39,121 nt of DNA from JADZAI01 sp046348585 (GCA_046348585.1 JAXMDZ010000026.1:1-39121), one strand, 5' to 3'. Shown: positions 1-7,997, numbered from the stretch's first letter. Made by a program: numbers and translations. The notes: generated by a model from the sequence alone, not told the origin.

Positions 1-234
1 CGCGACGCCGGGCAGAACATCGCCATGGAAGCCTCGTGCTGCAAGCTGTTCGCCTCCGAGGCCGTCGGCCGCATCGCCGACCGCAACGTCCAGATCCACG
101 GCGGCGCGGGCTATGTCGCCGACTATGCCGCCGAGCGCTTCTATCGCGACGTGCGCATCTTCCGCCTCTACGAAGGCACCAGCCAGATCCAGCAGACGGT
201 CATCGCCAAGAGCCTGATCCGCGCCGCGGGGTAG
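1..234 (+). CDS. acyl-CoA dehydrogenase, C-terminal fragment
   Basis: Only the last 77 residues are in the window; the reading frame is open from base 1 and ends at a TAG. The residues QIHGGAGY, then ERFYRDVRIFRLYEG and TSQIQ, are the classic end of the acyl-CoA dehydrogenase fold. The Glu of LYEGTSQIQ is at the position of the catalytic base that removes the alpha proton of the acyl-CoA. The enzyme would introduce a 2,3-double bond into an acyl-CoA using FAD and pass electrons to ETF. The next gene, 43 bases downstream on the same strand, encodes an AtuA-like protein, so both may belong to a branched-chain or terpenoid acyl-CoA catabolic operon whose start lies outside the window. Substrate cannot be read from this fragment. 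Confidence 0.93.
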   Translation, partial: RDAGQNIAMEASCCKLFASEAVGRIADRNVQIHGGAGYVADYAAERFYRDVRIFRLYEGTSQIQQTVIAKSLIRAAG

Positions 235-277
235 GGGACGTCCGCCCGGCCACGAGCGAACCTACCGGAGCCACACC

Positions 278-2071
278 ATGACCAAGACCATCCGCGTCGG
301 CTGCGCCTCGGGCTTCTGGGGGGACAGCTACATCGCCGCGCCGCAGCTCATCGAGCGCGGGAACATCGACTATCTGGTGTTCGACTATCTGTCCGAGATC
401 ACCATGTCGATCATGGCCCGCGCCATGGCGAAGGACCCGAACGCCGGCTACGCGATCGACTTCGTGAGCGTGACGATGGCCTCCATCGCCCGCGACGTGG
501 CGGCGAAGAAGATCAAGGTCATCGCCAATGCCGGGGGCGTCAATCCGCGCGCCTGCGCGGCGGCGCTGGAGGCGCTGCTGGCGAAGCTGGGCGTGGACCT
601 GAAGGTCGCCTGGATCGAAGGCGACGATCTGATGCCGGGCCTCGACCGCTGGCGCGCGGCGGGGCTGACCGAGATGTTCACCGGCATGGCCTTGCCGGAA
701 AAGCTCGTCAGCATGAACGCCTATCTCGGCGGCTTTCCTGTCGCGGCGGCGCTGGCGGCGGGGGCGGATATCGTCGTCACCGGGCGCTGCGTCGACAGCG
801 CGGTGACGCTGGGCGCCTGCATCCACGAGTTCGGCTGGTCGCCGTCCGATTACGACCGGCTCGCCGGTGCCTCGCTCGCAGGCCACATCGTCGAGTGCGG
901 CGCGCAGGCCTGCGGCGGTATCTTCACCGACTGGGAAAGCGTGCCCGGCTGGGACGATATCGGCTACGCCATCGCCGAGATCGCGCCGGACGGAAGTTTC
1001 GTCGCCACCAAGCCCGAAGGCACCGGCGGCCTCGTCACGCCCGGCACGGTCGGCGAGCAGATGCTCTACGAGATCGGCGACCCGCAGGCCTATATGCTGC
1101 CCGACGTCGTCTGCGACTTCTCCGGCGTTACGCTGACCCAGGCCGGCAAGGACCGCGTGTCGGTGAAGGGCGCGAAGGGCTATCCCGCGACCGCCACCTA
1201 CAAGGTCTCGGCGACCTGGGAGGACGGCTGGCGCGTCACCTCGATGCTGGCGCTCGCCGGGATCGACGCGGCGAAGAAGGTCCGCCGCATCGGCGAGGCC
1301 GTGCTGAAGCGCATGGAGACGATCATGCGCCAGCGCAATTGGGGGCCGTTCACCGAAACCAGCATCGAGGTGCTGGGCGACGAGGACAGCTACGGCCCGC
1401 ACAAGCGCGAGGTCGGCGCGCGCGAGGCGAGCCTCAAGCTCGCCGCCAAGCACCCGAGCCGCGCCCCGCTGGAGGTGATGATCCGCGAGCTGACGAGTTC
1501 GGGCACCTCATTCGCGCCGGGCATCACCGGCTATGGCGGGGCGCGGGCGAAGCCCTCGCCGGTGGTGCGCCATTTCGCGACGCTGGTCGCAAAGGCCGAA
1601 GTGCCGGTGACGCTGCATATCGGCGGCAAGGCCATGCCGGTGCCCATCGATTGCGGCGGCGGCTTCGAGCCCGCGATGATCGAGCGCCCGCGCACCGCGA
1701 TGACCGCGACCGCCTCGTTCGACCATACCGTGCCGCTCATCCGCCTCGCCTGGGCGCGTTCGGGCGACAAGGGCGACAATTCCAATATCGGCGTGATGGC
1801 GCGCGATCCGGCCTTCCTGCCCTATATCCGCGCCGCGCTGACGCCGGAGAGCGTCGGGCGCTGGATGGCCCACAAGTTCAAGGGCGGCGCGGGCCGGGTG
1901 GAGCGCTTCGACCTGCCGGGCATTTCGGGCCTCAACTTCCTGCTGCACGAAGCGCTGGGCGGCGGCGGCATCGCCAGCCTCGCCAACGATCCGCAGGGCA
2001 AGGCCTATGCGCAGATGCTGCTGGAGTTCCCGGTCCCGGTTCCGGCCGACATCGCCGCCCGGGTCGCCTGA
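278..2071 (+). CDS. acyclic terpene utilization AtuA family protein (DUF1446)
   Basis: A 597-residue protein recognised from its N-terminus (IRVGCASGFWGDS, then DYLVFDYLSEITM) as the DUF1446/AtuA family. The long N-terminal domain covers roughly residues 1-450. A smaller C-terminal module, about 485-590, begins at VPLIRLAWARSGDKGDNSNI and resembles the AtuA-associated ferredoxin-like domain; in some relatives this is a separate small protein, so here the two are fused. AtuA is needed for citronellol/geraniol catabolism in Pseudomonas, but its chemistry is not settled, and many homologues sit beside acyl-CoA dehydrogenases and carboxylases of other pathways. The ATG at 278 follows a GGAG at good distance. 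The preceding acyl-CoA dehydrogenase supports a role in acyl-CoA breakdown; calling it a terpene gene would go beyond the sequence. Confidence 0.9.
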   Translation: MTKTIRVGCASGFWGDSYIAAPQLIERGNIDYLVFDYLSEITMSIMARAMAKDPNAGYAIDFVSVTMASIARDVAAKKIKVIANAGGVNPRACAAALEALLAKLGVDLKVAWIEGDDLMPGLDRWRAAGLTEMFTGMALPEKLVSMNAYLGGFPVAAALAAGADIVVTGRCVDSAVTLGACIHEFGWSPSDYDRLAGASLAGHIVECGAQACGGIFTDWESVPGWDDIGYAIAEIAPDGSFVATKPEGTGGLVTPGTVGEQMLYEIGDPQAYMLPDVVCDFSGVTLTQAGKDRVSVKGAKGYPATATYKVSATWEDGWRVTSMLALAGIDAAKKVRRIGEAVLKRMETIMRQRNWGPFTETSIEVLGDEDSYGPHKREVGAREASLKLAAKHPSRAPLEVMIRELTSSGTSFAPGITGYGGARAKPSPVVRHFATLVAKAEVPVTLHIGGKAMPVPIDCGGGFEPAMIERPRTAMTATASFDHTVPLIRLAWARSGDKGDNSNIGVMARDPAFLPYIRAALTPESVGRWMAHKFKGGAGRVERFDLPGISGLNFLLHEALGGGGIASLANDPQGKAYAQMLLEFPVPVPADIAARVA

Positions 2072-2134
2072 CATAAGCGCGCCGCATTTGCCGGGTTAAT
2101 CGCGCCCCCGTTTCTGGCCGGAGGAGTCATCGCC

Positions 2135-3196
2135 GTGATCGCAGGCGCCCGCCTCATTCTGTTGCAGGCTATCGTCAGCCTCGTCCTCGTTTCGGCGGGC
2201 TGCGCGCCGGTCGTGATCGGGGCGGGGCCGGGCGTCGCCGCGCCGCGCCTCGCGGCGGCCGAGGACGGCGAGGCGGTGTTCGTCGCCCGCGACGGACAGC
2301 ATCTGGGCGTTTCGATGTGGACGGCCGAGCGGCCGCGCGCGGTGATCGTCGCCTTCCACGGCATGAACGACTATGCCGGCTTCATCCGCGGCCCGGCCGC
2401 GTGGTGGCGCGACAAGGGCGTCTCGACCTTCGCGCTCGACCAGCGCGGTTTCGGCCGCTCGCCCAATACCGGCCTGTGGGCGGGCGACGAGGCGCTGGTC
2501 GGCGACATGCGCGACTTCACCGAGGCGGTGCGCGCCCGCAATCCGGGCGTGCCGCTCTATCTGCTGGGCGAAAGCATGGGCGGGGCGGTGGTGCTGGCCG
2601 GCCTGTCGCGGCCCGACGCGCCGAAGGCCGACGGCGTCATCCTGGTCGCCCCGGCCGTCTGGGGCTGGTCGACGATGAATTTCTGGTACCGCTCGGCGCT
2701 CTGGATCGCCTCGCACACCGTGCCGTGGAAGAAGGTGACGGGCGGCGATCTCTCGATCCAGCCCTCCGACAATATCGAGGCGCTGCGCGACCTCGGCTCC
2801 GACCCGCTGGTCATCAAGCCGACCCGCACCGACGCGGTCTACGGCCTCGTCGGGCTGATGGACGACGCGCTGCTGAACGCGCCCAAGGTCGGCGCGCCGC
2901 TGCTCGTCCTCTACGGCCAGCGCGACGAGATCGTGCCGCGCTGGCCGATCCAGAAACTGGTCGAGAAATTGAAGACACCGCCGCGCATCGCGCTTTACCC
3001 GAACGGCTATCATCTGCTGATGCGCGATCTCAGCCGCGAAATCGTCTGGACCGACGTGCTCGCCTTCATCGGCGACCGCACCGCGCCGCTCCCCTCCGGC
3101 TACGAATTCGCCCGCCAGGCCTTCATCGAAGGCAAGGTGTGGAGCGACATGGCGCGGAAGACGGCGCAGCACGGCTCCGCGCCGGCGCGGAACTAG
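2135..3196 (+). CDS. alpha/beta hydrolase (monoacylglycerol lipase/S33-like), probable exported lipoprotein
   Basis: 353 residues starting at GTG, with a strong GGAGGAG ribosome site 8 bases upstream. The N-terminus is a hydrophobic signal ending in VSAGC (Cys23), a plausible but not ideal lipobox (Ser at -3). The fold follows: AFHGMNDY oxyanion segment near residue 75, LDQRGFGRS near 101-109, nucleophile elbow GESMGG with Ser147, acid in YGQRDEIVP and the base in NGYHLLMRD. This is the serine hydrolase layout of the lysophospholipase/monoacylglycerol lipase group (Hydrolase_4). It probably cleaves an ester of a lipid-like substrate in the periplasm or at the outer membrane. It follows the AtuA gene by 63 bases and may be transcribed with it. 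The true substrate is unknown. Confidence 0.85.
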   Translation: MIAGARLILLQAIVSLVLVSAGCAPVVIGAGPGVAAPRLAAAEDGEAVFVARDGQHLGVSMWTAERPRAVIVAFHGMNDYAGFIRGPAAWWRDKGVSTFALDQRGFGRSPNTGLWAGDEALVGDMRDFTEAVRARNPGVPLYLLGESMGGAVVLAGLSRPDAPKADGVILVAPAVWGWSTMNFWYRSALWIASHTVPWKKVTGGDLSIQPSDNIEALRDLGSDPLVIKPTRTDAVYGLVGLMDDALLNAPKVGAPLLVLYGQRDEIVPRWPIQKLVEKLKTPPRIALYPNGYHLLMRDLSREIVWTDVLAFIGDRTAPLPSGYEFARQAFIEGKVWSDMARKTAQHGSAPARN

Positions 3197-3205
3197 GGGG
3201 CGGCC

Positions 3206-3850
3206 TTACGACCCCGCCAGCACCACGCCGCCCATGATCGCGATATAATGGCAGACAGCGGCGGCGACGACGAAGCCGTGCCAGACCGCGTTCTGGAACT
3301 TCAGTGAGTCCCAGACGTGGAAGATCACGCCCACGCTGTAGAGCACGCCGCCCGCCGCCAGCGTCACCGAGGCGACCAGCGGCAATTGCGCGATCTGTCC
3401 GCCCATGATCGCCGCGCCGCCCCAGCCGAGCGCGAGGTAGAGCCAGATCATCGCCTTCTCGAAGCGGCCGGGCAGGAACAGCTTGATCCCCGCCGCGGCG
3501 AGCGCCACCGACCAGAGCAGAACCAGCGAGACGATACGCCAGCCCGGCGCGCCCTGGAGCGCGAAGGGCGTGCATGACCCGGCAATCATCACGAAGATCG
3601 CCGCGTGGTCGAACCGCCGCAGCCATGAATCGCGCTTGCCCGGACGGACGCCGTTGTAGAGCGCCGAGCAGGTCAGCATCATCAGCAGGCCGAAGACGTA
3701 GATCGAGCCGGTGACGATGGGCGTCGCGTTGCCCATCAGCGCCGCGACGACGATCAGGATCGCGCCGCCGATCACGGCGAAGGAAATGCCCACGGCGTGG
3801 ACGATCAGGTCCGCCAGATGCTCGCCGCGCGATATGGGCCGGACTTTCAT
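3206..3850 (-). CDS. hemolysin III family (PAQR/YqfA-type) membrane protein
   Basis: 214 residues from the ATG ending at 3850. The frame stays open to an ATG ending at 3925, but that adds 25 arginine- and proline-rich residues not typical of the family, whose members begin close to the RGEHLADLIVHAVG segment. About seven hydrophobic segments follow, with the conserved SALYNGVRPGK, RRFDHAAIFVMIAGS and HVWDSLKFQNAVWHGFV stretches. The acidic and histidine residues in these are the presumed metal site of the PAQR/CREST superfamily. Despite the name, most bacterial members are not proven toxins; roles in membrane lipid homeostasis have been proposed. It lies divergent from the GNAT gene across 92 bases and convergent with the hydrolase. 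Confidence 0.9.
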   Translation of the reverse strand: MKVRPISRGEHLADLIVHAVGISFAVIGGAILIVVAALMGNATPIVTGSIYVFGLLMMLTCSALYNGVRPGKRDSWLRRFDHAAIFVMIAGSCTPFALQGAPGWRIVSLVLLWSVALAAAGIKLFLPGRFEKAMIWLYLALGWGGAAIMGGQIAQLPLVASVTLAAGGVLYSVGVIFHVWDSLKFQNAVWHGFVVAAAVCHYIAIMGGVVLAGS

Positions 3851-3942
3851 AAAATGAAGGGTGCGCCTCGCGGGCCGATCGGGCAAGTGAGCAATCGGTA
3901 ATCTTGGGCGCCGGGCCTTGTCCATGCTAACTGGCTGAAATC

Positions 3943-4536
3943 ATGACGTCCTTCGCGCCTGCCCTCGAAAACGCCTTCGTCCGCCTCGAACCCTTCGAGG
4001 AGCGCCACCGCGAGGGCCTGCGCACCGCCGCCGCCGACCCGGCGCTCTGGCGGTTCAACAGCCTCAACCAGAACAACGCGACGTTCGATCGCTATTTCGA
4101 CCACTACCTCGCCGAGACGGCGGCAGGGCGCGAGTGCGCCTTCACGATTTTCGACCGGGCGAGCGGCGCGATCGCCGGCTCGTCGGCCTATCTCGCCATT
4201 TCCCCGGTGCACCGGAAGCTGGAAATCGGCTCTACCTGGTATGCCGCGCCGTTTCAGGGCGGGGCGGTCAATCCGGCGGCCAAGCGGCTGCTGATCGGCC
4301 ATGCGCTCGACACGCTCGGCTGGAACCGCGTGGAGTTCAAACTCGACGCCCGCAATGCAAGGTCATGGGCAGCGATGAAGAAGCTCGGCGCGGTGGAGGA
4401 GGGCATCCATCGCGCCCACATGGTGCTGCCCGACGGGCATATCCGCGACAGCGTCTGGTTCTCGATCCTGCCGGCCGACTGGCCGGGCGTGCGCGACGGG
4501 CTGGACGCGCGACTCGCCGTTTTCGCGCGCGGATAG
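3943..4536 (+). CDS. GNAT family N-acetyltransferase (RimJ/RimL type)
   Basis: 197 residues. The N-terminal LENAFVRLEPFEERHREGL is typical of the RimJ/RimL branch of GCN5-related acetyltransferases. The beta4 strand ending in EIGSTWYAAPFQGG leads into the acetyl-CoA pyrophosphate loop (QGGAVNPAAKRLL). The later NRVEFKLDARNARSWAAMKKLGAVEEG segment is the usual beta5-alpha4 signature, followed by VWFSIL. It would transfer acetyl from acetyl-CoA to an amino group of a protein or small molecule; the acceptor cannot be read from sequence. It is a single gene, divergent from the hemolysin III family gene and convergent with the DUF4389 gene. Confidence 0.9.
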   Translation: MTSFAPALENAFVRLEPFEERHREGLRTAAADPALWRFNSLNQNNATFDRYFDHYLAETAAGRECAFTIFDRASGAIAGSSAYLAISPVHRKLEIGSTWYAAPFQGGAVNPAAKRLLIGHALDTLGWNRVEFKLDARNARSWAAMKKLGAVEEGIHRAHMVLPDGHIRDSVWFSILPADWPGVRDGLDARLAVFARG

Positions 4537-4550
4537 GGACCTCAGCCGGT

Positions 4551-4868
4551 TCAGGCCGGCGGGTCGGCCTCGGGGAAACGGCCGAACGGGAAGGGCGCTT
4601 CGTCGCGGGCCAGCGTCACATAGGCGACCATCTGCGCCATGTAGCGGCCGAGACGGCGGCCGAAGCGGCCAAGATCGCCGCTCGCCTCGTCGTCGAAGGC
4701 CCGCAGCACGAACTGCGCAATGCCCATGAACAGCACCGCCCAGAGGCTGAGCCACAGGAGGCCGACGAACAGCATGCTGAACAGCAGCCGCTTCCAGGGA
4801 TAACCGGAATGGGTGTCGGCCTCGCCGTCAGGCGCGCGCCGGTCCAGGGGAATGTCTTGTCCGCTCAT
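4551..4868 (-). CDS. DUF4389 domain-containing small membrane protein
   Basis: 105 residues. A short polar N-terminus is followed by PWKRLLFSMLFVGLLWLSLW and a second hydrophobic stretch up to residue ~57. A soluble tail holds the DUF4389 features LGRYMAQMVAYVTLARDE and PFPFGRFP. One long or two short membrane helices are likely, so it is an inner-membrane protein. Function is unknown. It lies 107 bases downstream of the tRNA-Val gene on the same strand; a perfect 7+2+7 inverted repeat is in that gap. Confidence 0.85.
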   Translation of the reverse strand: MSGQDIPLDRRAPDGEADTHSGYPWKRLLFSMLFVGLLWLSLWAVLFMGIAQFVLRAFDDEASGDLGRFGRRLGRYMAQMVAYVTLARDEAPFPFGRFPEADPPA

Positions 4869-4903
4869 GCGCTCAAGATGGCCCCGGATGCCGCCGGCGA
4901 CAA

Positions 4904-4919
4904 TGTGCGCTGGCGCACA
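4904..4919. repeat. short perfect inverted repeat TGTGCGC-TG-GCGCACA
   Basis: Seven-base arms separated by two bases lie between tRNA-Val and the DUF4389 start codon. On the minus strand no T-run follows, so it is not a standard intrinsic terminator. It could be a dimeric repressor site or a tRNA 3' processing or termination hairpin. The 11-mer GGCCCCGGATG occurs on both sides of it. Confidence 0.4.
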
Positions 4920-4975
4920 ACGGCCCCGGATGTGAACGCTGAAAACGAGGAAAGGGCGGCCGAGCGGGCCGCAAA

Positions 4976-5050
4976 TGGTGGGCGATGCTGGGATTGAACC
5001 AGCGACCCCTCCCGTGTGAAGGGAGTGCTCTCCCGCTGAGCTAATCGCCC
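4976..5050 (-). tRNA. tRNA-Val (anticodon CAC)
   Basis: Read on the minus strand it folds into a complete cloverleaf of 75 bases. The acceptor stem is GGGCGAT with ATCGCCC and the D arm GCTC/GAGC. The anticodon stem is CTCCC/GGGAG around loop TTCACAC. There is a 5-base variable region, and the T arm GCTGG/CCAGC has loop TTCAATC. The discriminator is A and the CCA end is encoded. Loop positions 34-36 are CAC, reading the valine codon GUG, which is used heavily in GC-rich genomes. Confidence 0.97.
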
Positions 5051-5070
5051 CAAACCATTGCGAGGGGCGC

Positions 5071-5100
5071 GGTTTAGGCGTTCGCCCGCGCCGGTGTCAA
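5071..5100 (-). promoter_or_regulatory. tRNA-Val promoter
   Basis: On the minus strand a perfect -35 TTGACA (5095-5100) is followed after 18 bases by TAAACC (5071-5076). A very GC-rich discriminator, GCGCCCC, comes next, before the tRNA 5' end at 5050. GC-rich discriminators are typical of stable-RNA promoters under stringent control. The TGA stop codon of gph lies inside the -35 hexamer. Confidence 0.65.
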
Positions 5101-5783
5101 GGCTGGGCGGGTAGCGTCGCGGCGATCCGCGCCAGCGCGGCGGGAAGTTCGTCATAGCCGTGGAGCAGCTCGTCGGCCCCGAAGGTCGCCGGATCGAAGG
5201 CCGAATAGCCGAAGGTGAAGATCACCAGCTTTACCCCGGCCGCCCTGGCGGTTTCGGCATCGACCTCGCTGTCGCCGATCATCACCGCCCGCTTCGCATC
5301 GCCCCCGGCGCGGCCGATCGTCTCCATCAGGTGACGCGGGTCCGGCTTGCGGACGGGCAGCGAGTCGGCCCCCAGGATCGCGCTGAAATGCGGGCTGAGG
5401 CCGAGCCGCTCCAGCAGGAGATGGGTCAGCGACTCGGGCTTGTTGGTGCAGACGCCGAGCGTATGGCCCTCGGCCCGCAGCCGCGCCAGCTCGTCGCGCG
5501 CCCCGGGGAAGGGCACGGAGCGGTCGGCGATGTGCGCGGCATAATGGGCGATGAAGGCGGCGACGTGGCCGTCCAGCGCCTCCGGGTCGGCGGGCGCGCC
5601 GGTCGTCTCGAAGCCGCGCTCGATCAGCTTGCGCGCCCCGCGCCCGACCATGTGCCGCACCTCGTGCAGCGGCACCTCGGGGCGGCCATGGGCGGCGAGC
5701 ACGGCGTTCATCGCGCCGGCGAGATCGGGGGCGGTGTCGACCAGCGTGCCGTCGAGGTCGAAGATCAGGGTCATGGGCTGCAT
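5097..5783 (-). CDS. gph: phosphoglycolate phosphatase (HAD superfamily)
   Basis: 228 residues. HAD motif I is FDLDGTLVD (nucleophile Asp9, acid Asp11). The helical cap follows with AMNAVLAAHGRPEVPLHEVRHMVGRGARKLIERGF, typical of Gph. Motif II is GVCTNKP, the motif III lysine is in VRKPDP, and motif IV is MIGDSEVDAETARAAG. It hydrolyses 2-phosphoglycolate, which arises from DNA repair or oxygenase side reactions, to glycolate. The start at 5783 gives MQPMTLIF; an internal Met three codons later is also possible. It is divergent from rpiA across 78 bases. The related pyrophosphatase PpaX or other HAD sugar phosphatases are the main alternatives. Confidence 0.88.
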   Translation of the reverse strand: MQPMTLIFDLDGTLVDTAPDLAGAMNAVLAAHGRPEVPLHEVRHMVGRGARKLIERGFETTGAPADPEALDGHVAAFIAHYAAHIADRSVPFPGARDELARLRAEGHTLGVCTNKPESLTHLLLERLGLSPHFSAILGADSLPVRKPDPRHLMETIGRAGGDAKRAVMIGDSEVDAETARAAGVKLVIFTFGYSAFDPATFGADELLHGYDELPAALARIAATLPAQP

Positions 5784-5835
5784 GACGCCCCTCTAGCCGC
5801 ATTCGCGGATGCGCGAAACCTCCCCGTGGCGGGGC

Positions 5836-5851
5836 GGAGAATCGCATGTAA
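5836..5851 (+). promoter_or_regulatory. ribosome-binding site followed by an ATG-TAA start-stop element upstream of rpiA
   Basis: GGAG (5836-5839) lies six bases before an ATG at 5846 that is followed directly by TAA (5849-5851). The real rpiA start at 5862 has no Shine-Dalgarno of its own; the only good one is this, 22 bases upstream. Initiation may therefore occur at the start-stop codon pair with re-initiation at rpiA, or the pair may be fortuitous. Confidence 0.35.
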
Positions 5852-5861
5852 GACTGCGCCC

Positions 5862-6581
5862 ATGACCCATCCCACCGCCGACGACCGCAAGCGCGCCGCC
5901 GCCCTCAAGGCGCTCGATTTCATCCAGCCGGGACAGATCGTCGGGCTGGGCACCGGCTCGACGGCCGCCCATTTCGTCCGCGCGCTGGGCGAGAAGGTCC
6001 GCGCCGGGCTGAAAATCACCGGGGTTCCCACCAGCGCCGCCGCCGAGGCGCTGGCGGTCGAGGCCTTCATCCCGCTCGCCGGGGTGGATGACGTGCCGCA
6101 TATCGACATCACGATCGACGGCGCCGACGAGGCCGACCGCGCCTTCCGCCTCATCAAGGGCGGCGGCGCGGCGCATCTGCGCGAGAAGATCGTCGCCGCC
6201 GCCTCGCGCCGGATGATCGCCATCATGGACGACAGCAAGCTGGTCGAGGGCCTGGGCGCCTTTCCGCTGCCGGTCGAGATCGTGCCCTTCGCCCACCGCA
6301 CCACAATGCGCCATATCGCGGCGGCGGCGGTGGCGGCGGGTTGCGGCGGCAATTTCATCCGCCTGCGCGGCGGCGACGCTCATCCGCTGATCACCGACAA
6401 CGGCAATCTGGTCGCCGATCTCGACTGCCAGACGATCCCCGACGCCGAAACCCTCGCGGCGGCGCTGTCGGCGATTCCGGGCGTGGTCGAGCACGGCCTC
6501 TTCATCGGCCTCTGTTCCGGCCTCATCGTCGGCACGCAGAGCGGCGTCGAAATCATCGAGCCGCCGGCCCACGGCGGCTGA
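5862..6581 (+). CDS. rpiA: ribose-5-phosphate isomerase A
   Basis: 239 residues. The family signatures are all present: GLGTGSTAAHFV near residues 28-39, then DITIDGADEAD, LIKGGGAAHLREKIVA and DDSKLVEGLG. They supply the phosphate loop, the catalytic Asp and Glu, and the catalytic Lys region. It interconverts ribose 5-phosphate and ribulose 5-phosphate in the pentose phosphate pathway. The start at 5862 is chosen because MTHPTADDRKRAAALKALDFI aligns with the usual beginning of RpiA; the frame is open much further upstream but only over the antisense of gph. The gor gene follows after 44 bases and may be co-transcribed. Confidence 0.96.
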   Translation: MTHPTADDRKRAAALKALDFIQPGQIVGLGTGSTAAHFVRALGEKVRAGLKITGVPTSAAAEALAVEAFIPLAGVDDVPHIDITIDGADEADRAFRLIKGGGAAHLREKIVAAASRRMIAIMDDSKLVEGLGAFPLPVEIVPFAHRTTMRHIAAAAVAAGCGGNFIRLRGGDAHPLITDNGNLVADLDCQTIPDAETLAAALSAIPGVVEHGLFIGLCSGLIVGTQSGVEIIEPPAHGG

Positions 6582-6625
6582 CGGCGGCGCTGGCGAAGCG
6601 GGCGCGGGATCGCTACATCTCCGCC

Positions 6626-7984
6626 ATGACCTCCTTCGACTACGACCTCTTCACCATCGGCGCAGGCTCCGGCGGCGTGCGCGCCACTCGCATCGCGGCC
6701 GGCTTCGGCGCGAAGGCGGCGGTGGCCGAGGAATACCGGGCGGGCGGCACCTGCGTCATCCGCGGCTGCGTGCCCAAGAAGCTGATGGTCTATGCCAGCC
6801 GCTACGGCTTCGACCGCGAGGACGCCGCCGGCTTCGGCTGGCGCATGGGCGAGGCGGCGCATGACTGGCCCTCGTTCATCCGCGCCAAGGATGCCGAGAT
6901 CGCCCGCCTCGAAGGGCTCTACCGCAAGGGGCTTGAGGGCGCAGGCGCGGCGATCTTCGACGATCGCGCCGAACTCGTCGGCCCGCACGAGATCCGCCTC
7001 GTCAAGTCGGAGCGCATCGTCACCGCGAAGACCGTGCTGGTCGCGGTCGGGGCCGCGCCGCATCGCGCCTCGTGCCCCGGCAGCGATCTCGCCATCACTT
7101 CGAACGAGATTTTCCACCTGCCCGAACGGCCGGACCATATCGTCATCGTCGGCGCGGGCTATATCGCGCTGGAGTTCGCGGCGATCCTGCGCGGCCTCGG
7201 CTCGGCGGTGACGGTGGTCCACTACGCGCCGGAAATCCTGCGCGGCTTCGACCGCGAATGCGCCGCCCATCTGCACGCCGAGCTCGGCAAGCGCGGCATC
7301 GCCTTCGTCATGGACGCCAGCGTCGTCGGCATCCGCGAGGAGAACGGCCGGCGCGAGATCGGGCTTTCGACCGGCGCGGTGCTGGAAGCCGACCAGATCA
7401 TGTTCGCGACCGGGCGCTGGCCGAACACCAGAGGCCTCGGCCTGGAAACGGCGGGCGTCGCCGTCAACGACAAGGGCGCGATCCTGGTCGACGCCTTCAG
7501 CCGCACCAACATGCCCCACATCTATGCCGTCGGCGACGTGACCGACCGCGCCAATCTGACCCCCATCGCGATCCGCGAGGGCCACGCCTTCGCCGAGACG
7601 GTCTTCAACGCGAACCCGACCGCCGTCCATCACGCCGACATCCCGACGGCGATCTTCACGACGCCCGAATACGCCTCGGTCGGCCTCACCGAGGAACAGG
7701 CGCGCCACGCCCACGCCGACGTCCACATCTACAAGGCGAAGTTCCGCCCGATGCGCGCGACGCTTTCCGGCCGCGACGAGCAGACGCTGATGAAGCTGAT
7801 CGTCGACGGGGCCAGCGACCGCGTGCTCGGCCTGCACATGGTCGGGGCCGACGCCGGCGAGATCGTCCAGATGGCCGGCATCGCGGTCAGGATGAAGGCG
7901 ACCAAGGCCGATTTCGACGCGACGATCGCCCTTCACCCCAGCGCCGCCGAGGAGTTCGTCCTCATGCGCACGCGCAGCGCCTGA
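6626..7984 (+). CDS. gor: glutathione-disulfide reductase
   Basis: 452 residues from the ATG at 6626. The FAD-binding GAGSGG is at residues 12-17. The redox-active disulfide is GTCVIRGCVPKK (Cys43, Cys48), the variant common in alphaproteobacterial glutathione reductases. A second nucleotide-binding fold, VIVGAGYIALEFA, and AVGDVTD follow. The C-terminal catalytic segment contains LHPSAAEEF, with the His-Glu pair contributed to the other subunit. It reduces oxidised glutathione with NADPH in the cytosol. The longer open frame upstream overlaps rpiA in another frame and is not real. It ends 13 bases from the convergent P450 gene. Confidence 0.94.
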   Translation: MTSFDYDLFTIGAGSGGVRATRIAAGFGAKAAVAEEYRAGGTCVIRGCVPKKLMVYASRYGFDREDAAGFGWRMGEAAHDWPSFIRAKDAEIARLEGLYRKGLEGAGAAIFDDRAELVGPHEIRLVKSERIVTAKTVLVAVGAAPHRASCPGSDLAITSNEIFHLPERPDHIVIVGAGYIALEFAAILRGLGSAVTVVHYAPEILRGFDRECAAHLHAELGKRGIAFVMDASVVGIREENGRREIGLSTGAVLEADQIMFATGRWPNTRGLGLETAGVAVNDKGAILVDAFSRTNMPHIYAVGDVTDRANLTPIAIREGHAFAETVFNANPTAVHHADIPTAIFTTPEYASVGLTEEQARHAHADVHIYKAKFRPMRATLSGRDEQTLMKLIVDGASDRVLGLHMVGADAGEIVQMAGIAVRMKATKADFDATIALHPSAAEEFVLMRTRSA

Positions 7985-7997
7985 GACGCACGCGCCC

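Noticed and set aside
200..1453. 417-codon open frame antisense to the AtuA-like gene
   Set aside because: Compositional shadow with no recognisable motif.
3851..3925. 25-residue N-terminal extension of the hemolysin III family protein
   Set aside because: The extension is basic and proline-rich, unlike the family, and occupies the divergent promoter region.
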